Source of the DNA: an uncultured Desulfovibrio sp.
Lineage (GTDB): Bacteria; Desulfobacterota; Desulfovibrionia; Desulfovibrionales; Desulfovibrionaceae
Length of the DNA: 64,000 nt
NCBI GenBank assembly: GCA_900541395.1
Contig: UQJT01000006.1
Location: 1 to 64,000, forward strand
Direction: 5' to 3'
Under the pieces are notes generated by a model. It searched no databases. It was not told the origin of the DNA and worked only from the letters and a program-made list of their open reading frames with translations. Positions 53,123 to 61,024 of this stretch are shown here, one piece after another (position 1 is the first letter of the stretch; every line of letters begins with the position of its first letter). A program made the translations under genes and the position numbers.

Positions 53123-54799
53123 CTACAGCAGCGGAGCCTTACCCCACTGGAAGCGGACGCCCTCGTCCCCCTTGAGCAGAAGCAGGGGCTTGGCCATGTC
53201 GGGGTTCAGGTCGGGATAGTCCGCCACGCGATAAACGCAGCGGCCGCTTTCTTTGCGCTCCAGGGTGGCCTGAATGGCCAGCTCGCATACGGTCAGCACT
53301 TCGCGCGCTTCGTGGCAGCGCATGAGTTCGCGCAGGGTGGCGGCGCGCAGCCGGGGAACTTGTCCGGCCAGGAAGCGGATTTTTTCCAGAGCGCGTTCCA
53401 TACCCGCCACCGAGCGCCGGAACCCCATGTAGTACATCATGACGTTGCGGGCGGCTTCTTCCAGTTCCCGGTACGAAAGGGCTTCGTCGTCCTCCGGGCG
53501 GCTCAGGGGAGCGAAGACGGCGGCCTTGACTCCGGCGGCCTCGTCCTCGTCCACGCGTCCGGCCCCGGCCATGCCGGAGGCCTTCAGCGCCGCCTGGCGG
53601 CCCGCCTCGTACCCGCCGCACATGGCGCCGGAACAGTAGAGAAAGATGCTGCCGCAGAACAGGTTGGGCACCGAACTTTCAAAGCTGTCGTTGACGGCCA
53701 GGGTGCCGCCGAAAATGAGTTCGCCGATTTCCACTTCCAGCAGCTTGCGCTGAAAGTCCGTGCCGGTGCAGGCCGCCCAGTCGCCGAAGGTGGCCTTGTC
53801 GCCGGGCATGAGGATGTCCTGGAGTTCGCGCACCACGTCTTCGTCCACATGGCGCATGTCCATGTAAAAAGGCGGGCCCGAACCTTCCAGTTGTTCCTGA
53901 AAGGTGCCCTGTATCTGGTTGTTGCGCACGCCGTTTTCCCACATGGGGTCGTACTTGCCCATGAAGCGCTCGCCCAGGGCGTTGATTTCGTGCGCGCCGG
54001 AACTGTTGATGCCGTTCATGCCGGGGCAGCCGTAGCCCTTGGGCAGCATGGTGGCGCGCTGGTAGGTGTCCAGTTCGGTCACGGCCGCGCCCGCGTCATA
54101 GCCGAGCACCACGCCCGCCCCGGTATTGTAGGGATACATCCACACGTTGAAAGGATTGTGGGTGGAGTTGTTGAAGCCGCGCGTGGCCGAGCGGCCCTGG
54201 GCGGAGACCACGGTTTTGGCCCGCACCACCACAAATTCGCCGCTGGCCACGTTCCAGCCCAAAGCGCCGCAGGCCCGGCCGCCGTCGGTCAGAATTTTCA
54301 CCGCCATGACGCGGTCCAGCACGTTGACGCCTTCGGCGCGCACCAGGCGGGCCATGACGCGTTTGATGGTCATGCCGTTGGCGATGTGGCACCACCAGGT
54401 GCCCGGCTGGCCGAAGCCCTGGGTGCGGTGATAGCGGCCGTCGGCCGTTTTGCCGAAATCCACCCCGCCCGCCTCCAGCCGATCCAGCAGAGGGCGCATG
54501 TGGCGATACCAGCCGTTTTCGAGCATAGAGGGCGTCCAGCCGTTGAGCGGTTTGGCGTAAAATTTGACGAGGTCCTCCACTCCGTCGAAGGGGGTGTCCT
54601 TTTCGTCCAGAATGGCCATGTAGTGGTCGTTGCCGCCGCCGATGCAGCCGGAGCTTTCCAGCTTGCCCTTGTCCATGAGCGTCACGTCCAGGCCCTGCCC
54701 GGATGCGCCTAGGGCGGCTCCGCAGCCGGACGCGCCGGAGCCGATGACCAGTACGTCGGTCTCGACCAGAGTGCCGAGCGGATGAGTCGCAGTGTTCAT
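53123..54799 (-). CDS. AprA-like FAD flavoprotein reductase
   Basis: 558 residues. The FAD motif LVIGSGASGCGAALGA is followed by MDKGKLESSGCIGGGNDHYMA, very like the DKxxLERSG region of APS reductase alpha. PFYMDMRHVDE corresponds to the GPIYMDT region of AprA. It lacks the longer length of AprA (about 660), and a true AprB is absent here, so it is probably a paralogue with another substrate. Cytoplasmic, no signal peptide. First gene of the operon with GltD-like, ferredoxin, second flavoprotein and SLC13 transporter genes. Ribosome site AGGAGG. LysR gene divergent. Confidence 0.85.
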   Translation of the reverse strand: MNTATHPLGTLVETDVLVIGSGASGCGAALGASGQGLDVTLMDKGKLESSGCIGGGNDHYMAILDEKDTPFDGVEDLVKFYAKPLNGWTPSMLENGWYRHMRPLLDRLEAGGVDFGKTADGRYHRTQGFGQPGTWWCHIANGMTIKRVMARLVRAEGVNVLDRVMAVKILTDGGRACGALGWNVASGEFVVVRAKTVVSAQGRSATRGFNNSTHNPFNVWMYPYNTGAGVVLGYDAGAAVTELDTYQRATMLPKGYGCPGMNGINSSGAHEINALGERFMGKYDPMWENGVRNNQIQGTFQEQLEGSGPPFYMDMRHVDEDVVRELQDILMPGDKATFGDWAACTGTDFQRKLLEVEIGELIFGGTLAVNDSFESSVPNLFCGSIFLYCSGAMCGGYEAGRQAALKASGMAGAGRVDEDEAAGVKAAVFAPLSRPEDDEALSYRELEEAARNVMMYYMGFRRSVAGMERALEKIRFLAGQVPRLRAATLRELMRCHEAREVLTVCELAIQATLERKESGRCVYRVADYPDLNPDMAKPLLLLKGDEGVRFQWGKAPLL

Positions 54800-54906
54800 A
54801 ACTCCTCCTGTCGCAGGAATAAGATCGGAGGGAACCGTGTCGCGCGGGACGGAGCACCGGGGACTTGTGACCGACGCTCCGTGGCGTGTTTCCCTTTTGT
54901 GAAAAA

Positions 54907-54962
54907 AACATCATCGAATGATTAAGTATTGTCAAATCGAAAAAAAATTTTTATTGTTCGAT
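54907..54962. promoter_or_regulatory. candidate promoter and LysR operator of the reductase operon
   Basis: On the minus strand TTGACA (54930-54935) and GATGTT (54907-54912), 17 bases apart, could drive the operon. ATCGAA occurs at 54913-54918 and 54936-54941, and its reverse, TTCGAT, at 54957-54962. The boxes surround the -35 element, as expected for a LysR-type operator. The rest of the 54800-55053 divergent spacer shows no gene. Confidence 0.4.
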
Positions 54963-55053
54963 AAAATCATACAAGTTGAGGCAACGAAAATGCCCGCCCG
55001 CCCCCTGGGCGGACGAAACCGGAGCACCCTTTGCCTCCTCCCGGAGAAACGGC

Positions 55054-56028
55054 ATGATCGAAGAATTGGGCGGCGACTTTTTTCAGCAGTTGCGCGGCTT
55101 CTACTACACCGCGCGCACGGGCAGCGTGCGCAAGGCGGCGCAGCTCATGAACCGCAATCCATCCACCATCAGTTGGCAGATACGGCAACTGGAACAGCAA
55201 TTGGATACGGTGCTCTTCGACCGTTACATGCGCCGCCTGCGCATCACGCCTGAGGGCGAACGCCTGCTCGAATGGACCATTTCCACCTTCGAGCTTTTGC
55301 GCGGCATGAAATCCGACATCAGTTCGCCCGGCGGCACCCTGCGGGGCACGGCGAGCATTTCCAGCAATCTGCCGTTTTCGGTCATGGCCGTGGGCATCGT
55401 GTCGGCTTTCCGCAAGACGCACCCCGAAGTGCACATCAAAATCCGGCGCGCCCTGACCTACGAAGTGGTGGACGATGTGGCGAGTTCGCGGGTGGACTTC
55501 GGCCTGACGGGCATGACCACGGACGCGCCCCACTGCCGCCTGGAGGAACTGTTCACCGCGCGTCCCCTGCTTATCGCGCCCAGAGACAACGCTTTCGGCC
55601 TGCCCGAGCGCCCCGGCCCGGACGATCTGACCGGGCTGCCCTTCATTTCCTTTCTGGCCGAAAACATGGAGGAAAGCGGCGACCCGTATTTCGACACGTC
55701 GTTGCGCTCGCTGCCCCACCCGCTGGACATCGTACTCAGCGTCAACAATTACCACCTGATGTTGCGCTACGTGAAACAGGGCATGGGAGTGGCCGTCATG
55801 GACGAGATGTGTCTGACGGCCAGTTCTTTCGGCTCGGACTGGAGCGACCTGACGGCCTACCCTCTGGACGGCTTTCTGCCCACCGTGCGGTACGGCATCC
55901 TGCTGCGCGAGCACAAGCACCTGAGCCCCCAGGCTGCGGCGCTCATCGCCAAACTGCGCGCCGAACTGCCGCACGGGCCGCATAATCCCTCCTCAAGTCC
56001 GGCGCAGCGGATCCCCGGCAGCGAGTAG
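55054..56028 (+). CDS. LysR-family regulator, divergent from the reductase operon
   Basis: 324 residues from the ATG at 55054 (CGGAG upstream). The N-terminal winged helix-turn-helix (FYYTARTGSVRKAAQLMNRNPSTISWQIRQLEQQL) is typical, followed by a type 2 periplasmic-binding-like effector domain. Effector unknown. Position and divergence make it the likely regulator of the five-gene operon. It is less similar to the two other LysR proteins in this window than those are to each other, judged from the C-terminal ends. Confidence 0.9.
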   Translation: MIEELGGDFFQQLRGFYYTARTGSVRKAAQLMNRNPSTISWQIRQLEQQLDTVLFDRYMRRLRITPEGERLLEWTISTFELLRGMKSDISSPGGTLRGTASISSNLPFSVMAVGIVSAFRKTHPEVHIKIRRALTYEVVDDVASSRVDFGLTGMTTDAPHCRLEELFTARPLLIAPRDNAFGLPERPGPDDLTGLPFISFLAENMEESGDPYFDTSLRSLPHPLDIVLSVNNYHLMLRYVKQGMGVAVMDEMCLTASSFGSDWSDLTAYPLDGFLPTVRYGILLREHKHLSPQAAALIAKLRAELPHGPHNPSSSPAQRIPGSE

Positions 56029-56073
56029 GACCTGCCCCCCACACCGCCCGCCGTGGATACAAACCACCCCGCC

Positions 56074-56973
56074 TTACAACCCTGCGGCGAAATGAGCGAG
56101 CAGGTATTCCCACAGCAGACGCTCCGCCGGAGAAAGTTCCGGCGCGCGTATGGCCGCTATAGGCGCGCTGTGGTCGATATCCGGAAGGGGAATTTGCTTT
56201 TCCACCATCATCCCTTTCGCCACCCGGTAGTCGTGCCGGAACATGCGCCCCGCCTGAATGAACACCGCCTCGTTCCGCAGCACCAAATCCAGAATATCCT
56301 CACGATTCGCCAACCGATATTCCCCGGCGAAGTGCGGCGCGTACAGCCCGGATACGCAATCCGCCCCATGAGAATAATAAGCAATGCGCAAGGTTCCCAG
56401 GTCTTCCGGCGTCAATCGCTCCTTCCTTGCCAGAGGATGCCCGGCGCCGATAAAAAGCCGCCGCTCGTCGGTATACAGGGGCACGATTTCGCAACCCAGG
56501 TTCCGGGCCTGTTCCTGTATCTTCAGTCCCAGCGCCACCAGCGTGACGGCGATATTGGAACGGCCGCTCGCCAGCTCCGCCACAATACCCGTATTGGGCA
56601 CATTGCGCATAAAGACGTTGATGTTGGGGTATAGCGCCTTGAAGGGCAGAACAATCGTGCCGGTCAGGTGAAACGACAAGAGCGGCTGAGCGCACACCCG
56701 CGCCACGCCCTCGGTTCCGGCTTCCGCTCCTCTGGCGCGTATTCCGCTCACCAGGCCCAGAATCTTGCGGGCATCCTCATAGGTCAGACGGCCCAGCGGC
56801 GTCAACCGGATGCCCTGATTCCCTCTGCGGAACAACTGTCCGCCCACTTCCTCCTCCAGGCTTCTGAGCGCCGCCGACACCGCCGGCTGGGAAAGCTCCA
56901 ACCGTTGCGCCGCCGCGCTGATGGAACCGGCATCCGCCGCGGCCACAAAATAGGCAAGCTGTTCCAGACGCAT
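56074..56973 (-). CDS. LysR-family regulator (copy 2)
   Basis: 299 residues. The helix-turn-helix is MRLEQLAYFVAAADAGSISAAAQRLELSQPAVSAALRSLE in parts, with a substrate-binding domain after. The start at 56971-56973 has AGGGGG upstream. The C-terminal part (RHDYRVAKGMMVEKQIPLPD and ERLLWEYLLAHF) closely parallels the incomplete LysR at the window end, so these two are recent paralogues. It diverges from the second SLC13 transporter gene across an AT-rich spacer, the classic arrangement for regulating that gene. Confidence 0.92.
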   Translation of the reverse strand: MRLEQLAYFVAAADAGSISAAAQRLELSQPAVSAALRSLEEEVGGQLFRRGNQGIRLTPLGRLTYEDARKILGLVSGIRARGAEAGTEGVARVCAQPLLSFHLTGTIVLPFKALYPNINVFMRNVPNTGIVAELASGRSNIAVTLVALGLKIQEQARNLGCEIVPLYTDERRLFIGAGHPLARKERLTPEDLGTLRIAYYSHGADCVSGLYAPHFAGEYRLANREDILDLVLRNEAVFIQAGRMFRHDYRVAKGMMVEKQIPLPDIDHSAPIAAIRAPELSPAERLLWEYLLAHFAAGL

Positions 56974-57450
56974 GACACCCCCTACCGTTTTGTCGGACAG
57001 GACGTTTCGGACCGATTCCTTCATCGGTCTAATTTCGCCGTTTCCCACACGCGCAACTCGGGTACTCTTTCCGGGCATAAGTCCGGCTGATATCCAGCCA
57101 TTGATAATTAATATTTTTCTTTTCTCTCATATCACTCTATGAATGGTTATACACGAAAATAAAACCGCATTGATCATTCATATATTTCTTTAATGTTGAT
57201 TTAAAATAGAATATACATCCAAAATTTTCCTTGCAATATAGATACATTTTTATATTTAAAACACAATTTATATCCATATATAATTCATTAATAAACTCAG
57301 ATAAAAAAAAACACAAGTTCATTTTTAATGAAAAAATCCGTCAAAAGGACTCTGTACCAGGTTTATCATGATATTGTGCCCACAGTTTACCATGGAAAAC
57401 TGGAACCTCGTTTTAACAGATGTATCTTGTCAACCATGCGGAGGAAGAAC
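56974..57450. other. AT-rich divergent regulatory spacer
   Basis: Nearly 480 bases. About 57080-57330 is strongly AT-rich (mostly A/T runs), in sharp contrast to the surrounding GC-rich genes. At 57383-57402 lies a palindrome, CAGTTT-N8-AAACTG. The region should contain both divergent promoters. I see no gene; a frame open from 57328 is only the upstream extension of the transporter. Confidence 0.6.
57383..57402. promoter_or_regulatory. palindrome upstream of the second SLC13 transporter
   Basis: CAGTTT (57383-57388), eight bases, AAACTG (57397-57402). About 50 bases before the transporter start and possibly a regulator-binding site; no independent support. Confidence 0.3.
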
Positions 57451-58890
57451 ATGAGTTTTGCCATCAGCAAAAACGGACCAAAGTTCTATGTAAACCTGGC
57501 CGTCATGGCCTTGATCATGGTTGTGTTCCGCTTTGTCACTCCACCGGACGGTCTTACCAGCGCGGGCCTTGCCGTTATCGGCGTCTTTTTCGGCGTACTG
57601 TATGGCTGGATGTTCATCGACATGGTCTGGCCCTCGCTCATCGGACTGGTCGTGCTGGGTATGACGCTTTCGCAGCCCATGGATACAGTGCTGGGCGGAG
57701 CCTTCGGCAACAACACCTTCCTCCTGCTGCTCTTTTTCTGTATGGTGGCCAGCATCATCAACGCGGCGGGCATTGCCGAGTACATAGCGCGGCGCATCAT
57801 ATGCGTGCCCTTTGTCACCGGCAGGCCCTACGTGCTCATTTTTATGCTCTGTCTCGCCATGTGCGCTCTGGCCACCATGCTGACCATGACCGCCGCCGTG
57901 TTGGTGGCCTTCCCCCTGATCAAGGAGGTATGCAAACAATACGGCTACAAGCCCGGCGACGTGTTCCCCATGATCATACTCCTGGCCATGCTCTACGTGG
58001 CCGACATCGCCTATATGATGCTGCCCTTCAAAAGTCTGCCCGCCATCGTGTTCGGCGTGTACGGACAGTTGAGCGGCGGCGGGGAAATCAATCTGGCGGT
58101 CTATGTCGGCATTACCGCCATCCTGCTCCTGATCTCCATCTTTTTCGTTCTCTTCATGTGCAAATATGTTCTGAAGGCGGACGTGACGCCCATCCTGAAC
58201 ACCCGCGAGTGCATGCATTTTGACGAGCTGCTTTCCCCCTACCAAAAGACTATCCTGTGGTCTTTCGTCGGCCTCATCATCCTGCTGCTCCTGCCCAACA
58301 TTCTTCCCGGAGGCTGGGCCATCACCAGGTTCCTTAAAGCCATGGGCAACAACGGCATTCTGCTCACCTTCATCGGCGTCTATCTGATGTTGAGCTTCAA
58401 GGAAGGCATCGGCCTCAAAGAAATTATGAACAAGTCCGTGGCCTGGCCCGCCCTTTTCCTGGTGGCCGCCGTGCTCCGGACGGTCGAAGCGTTTGAGGCC
58501 ACCGGCGTGACCGCCTGGATCGGCGCGGTCTGCCAGCCCCTGCTGGCCGGGTTCAGCGGACAACTTCTGGTCTTTATCGTCGTGTGCACCACCACACTGG
58601 TTACCCAGCTCACCAACAACAACGCCTGCGCGGCCACCTTTGCGCCCATAGCCTACACCCTGGCCGTGGCCAACGGCACCGTGAACCCGCAGGCGCTTCT
58701 GGCCTGCGTCATCCTGTCCTGCACGCTGGGCATCGCCACTCCGGCGGCGGCCACCACCTCGGCTATTCTGTATGGCGATACGGAATGGATTCATCAGGGA
58801 ACCGTCATCAGGTACGCGTGCTTCTTCTGGATATTCAACATACTGCTGATTTCCTTCGTCGGTTACCCGCTCATGCGCGTCGCGTTCTGA
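57451..58890 (+). CDS. SLC13/DASS-type anion:Na+ symporter (second copy)
   Basis: 479 residues with about twelve membrane segments. It resembles the transporter at 47761 along its length: VFFGVLYGWMFIDMVWPSLIGL versus IFLGVLYGWIFIDIIWPSIAGL, and LTNNNACAATFAPI versus FINNGAVGVALMPI. The N-N-N region should form part of the substrate site. The ATG at 57451 has GGAGGAAG just upstream and is preferred to the in-frame ATG at 57436. It is followed by the two flavin reductase genes, 64 bases before the first. It probably imports their substrate or a precursor. Confidence 0.85.
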   Translation: MSFAISKNGPKFYVNLAVMALIMVVFRFVTPPDGLTSAGLAVIGVFFGVLYGWMFIDMVWPSLIGLVVLGMTLSQPMDTVLGGAFGNNTFLLLLFFCMVASIINAAGIAEYIARRIICVPFVTGRPYVLIFMLCLAMCALATMLTMTAAVLVAFPLIKEVCKQYGYKPGDVFPMIILLAMLYVADIAYMMLPFKSLPAIVFGVYGQLSGGGEINLAVYVGITAILLLISIFFVLFMCKYVLKADVTPILNTRECMHFDELLSPYQKTILWSFVGLIILLLLPNILPGGWAITRFLKAMGNNGILLTFIGVYLMLSFKEGIGLKEIMNKSVAWPALFLVAAVLRTVEAFEATGVTAWIGAVCQPLLAGFSGQLLVFIVVCTTTLVTQLTNNNACAATFAPIAYTLAVANGTVNPQALLACVILSCTLGIATPAAATTSAILYGDTEWIHQGTVIRYACFFWIFNILLISFVGYPLMRVAF

Positions 58891-58954
58891 CGGCATGCCG
58901 CGCCCTGTCACGCATGGCTCATCCTTTCATCGCAAGCCGCTTCGAGGAGAACCT

Positions 58955-60934
58955 ATGAAACCCGTCTACAAAGAAAAGTATCCCCATCTGTTCGAGCCCC
59001 TGTACGCCGGAAAACGCAGAATTCGCTTCAACAACCGCATCAACGTCGCGCCCATCGGTTCCGGCGCCACCGGCGGCGGCGAGGACAGCGACGGCCGCAT
59101 CAATACCTTCGGCATCGACTACTGGATGCGTTACATCCAGGGCGGCTTCTCGCGCGTGACTTTGCCCATGGAAGTTCCCATCGACGGCAGTCACGAGCAC
59201 ATGTTCAACCTCAACCCCAAGACCTGCAACCAGATGAACTTCCAGCGCCTGCAGCGCGCCGTGCACGCCTTCAACGGCAAAACCTTTGTGGAATACATTC
59301 ACGGAGGCCCCTATATGCGCGCGGGCTTCAAGAAAATATCCGCCGACGACGAACCGCATCTCGGCTCCAGGGCCGCCACGCGCGAAGACCTGGAGGACAT
59401 CGCCGCGCTGTTCGGTGAATACGCCCAGTGGGCGAGGATAGCCAATTTCGACGGCATTCTTCTGCATTACGGCCACGGCTGGCTGTTCAACTACTTTCTT
59501 TCCCCGCTTACCAACCACCGAACCGACGAATTCGGCGGTTCCATCGAAAATCGCTGCCGTTTTCCCCTCATGGTCATCAAGGCCATCCGCGAAACCGTGG
59601 GCGACGATCTACTCATCGAACTGCGCATCAACGGCAGCGACGCGGTGGAAGGCGGCATCACCCCCGAGGAATGCGCCGAACAGTTGAAGATATTCGAACC
59701 CTATATCGATATGGCCCACATCACCTGCGGGCACCGCATCGACGCGCTCACCCGGCCCAAGATGCACCCCACCGGCTTCCAGCCCGTGGCGCACAACGCC
59801 TGGGCCAGTGAAATCGTCAAGAAGTCCGGCGTAAAAATTCCCATCGGGCTGGTGGGCGGCGTTTACGATCCCGCCGTGGCCGAAGACGTGCTGGCCAAAG
59901 GCCAGGCGGACTATGTGCTCATGGCCCGGTCCGCCATGGCCGATCCCGAACTTGTCAAAAAAGCGCGGGAAGGCCGCGAGGACGACATTCGTCCCTGCCT
60001 GCGTTGCAACTATTGCATGGATCACGGCCGCCGCATGGCCCTCACCAAAGACCTGCATCTGCTCGCCTACCCCAGCTACGACCGCCAGTGCATGACCAAC
60101 CCTGTGCAGTTCCAGAGCGCTCAGAAACTGCGCATTCCTCCGGCCGAACGCTCCAAAAAGGTCGCCGTGGTCGGCGGCGGCGTAGCCGGCATGAACGCCG
60201 CCCTCAGTTGCGCCGACCGGGGGCATTCCGTGGTCCTTTATGAAAAGACCGGCAGGCTCGGCGGCCAGGCCCTTCTTTCCGACGTGATGTGGTTCAAGAA
60301 GGAAATGAAGCTGTACCATGAATATCTGGAGCACCAGGTCAAAAAACGTCCGGCCATCACCGTGATCCTCCATACGGAGGCCACCCCCCAAATCATCGCG
60401 CAGAACGACTTTGACGCCGTCGTCGTGGCCGTGGGCGCGGAACAGATAGTTCCGCCCATCCCCGGTGTGGAAAACGCCCTGATGTCCTTCGACGTGTTCG
60501 GCCATGAGGACAGGGTGGGGAAAAAGGTCGTAATCATCGGCGGCGGTGCCATCGGCGTGGAGCTGGGCATTCACCTCAACAGCCTGGGCCGTGCATCCAC
60601 CATCGTGGAAATGGGCGAACACATCGCCGCCAAAGCTCAGCTCACGGAACGCACCGACTATCTGACCAACCTCGAAAAATTCGGCGTAACGACCATGGAA
60701 AACACCACCTGCACGGAAATCACCGGCCAGGGGGTCCGGGTCGAAAACTCCGGCGGCGCCCGGTTCCTTGAGGCGGACACCGTGATCATCGCCGCAGGCA
60801 CCAGGTCCAGAACGAAAGAACGCGACCTGTTTATCGACAGCGCGTTCGACGTCATCAGCGTGGGCGACTGCGTGAACGCCTCCAGCATCGTGCACGCCAC
60901 GCACAGCGGTTTCGACGCCGGACTCGCCCTGTAG
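58955..60934 (+). CDS. OYE/2,4-dienoyl-CoA-reductase-type FMN-FAD-[4Fe-4S] reductase, copy 1
   Basis: 659 residues. An FMN-binding TIM barrel (1-340) has the family block HGWLFNYFLSPLTNHRTDEFGGSIENR. Cysteines 348, 351, 354 and 379 follow (CLRCNYC...C). The FAD fold is at about 400 (VAVVGGGVAGMNAALSC) and the NAD(P) fold near 528 (VVIIGGGAIGVELG). The architecture is that of FadH, trimethylamine dehydrogenase and the BaiCD/BaiH reductases, which use NAD(P)H to reduce an activated C=C bond or a related group. Substrate unknown. No signal peptide, so cytoplasmic. Ribosome site GAGGAG. A near-identical-length paralogue follows after 90 bases. Confidence 0.9.
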   Translation: MKPVYKEKYPHLFEPLYAGKRRIRFNNRINVAPIGSGATGGGEDSDGRINTFGIDYWMRYIQGGFSRVTLPMEVPIDGSHEHMFNLNPKTCNQMNFQRLQRAVHAFNGKTFVEYIHGGPYMRAGFKKISADDEPHLGSRAATREDLEDIAALFGEYAQWARIANFDGILLHYGHGWLFNYFLSPLTNHRTDEFGGSIENRCRFPLMVIKAIRETVGDDLLIELRINGSDAVEGGITPEECAEQLKIFEPYIDMAHITCGHRIDALTRPKMHPTGFQPVAHNAWASEIVKKSGVKIPIGLVGGVYDPAVAEDVLAKGQADYVLMARSAMADPELVKKAREGREDDIRPCLRCNYCMDHGRRMALTKDLHLLAYPSYDRQCMTNPVQFQSAQKLRIPPAERSKKVAVVGGGVAGMNAALSCADRGHSVVLYEKTGRLGGQALLSDVMWFKKEMKLYHEYLEHQVKKRPAITVILHTEATPQIIAQNDFDAVVVAVGAEQIVPPIPGVENALMSFDVFGHEDRVGKKVVIIGGGAIGVELGIHLNSLGRASTIVEMGEHIAAKAQLTERTDYLTNLEKFGVTTMENTTCTEITGQGVRVENSGGARFLEADTVIIAAGTRSRTKERDLFIDSAFDVISVGDCVNASSIVHATHSGFDAGLAL

Positions 60935-61024
60935 AGGCGCCTCGCTCCGGCGCGCGGCATGGCCTACCAACCGGACGCGGCCCGTCCCATGCGGCGAATG
61001 CGTCCCAACTTCAGGAGTTTTTCT

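Noticed and set aside
51134..54712. A 1192-codon open frame on the plus strand
   Set aside because: It is fully antisense to the GltD-like and AprA-like genes, has no family motif or ribosome site, and such frames are common opposite GC-rich genes.
53123..54799. True APS reductase alpha subunit (aprA)
   Set aside because: The protein is about 100 residues shorter than AprA, has no adjacent aprB or qmo genes, and sits with other partners, so it is treated as a paralogue.
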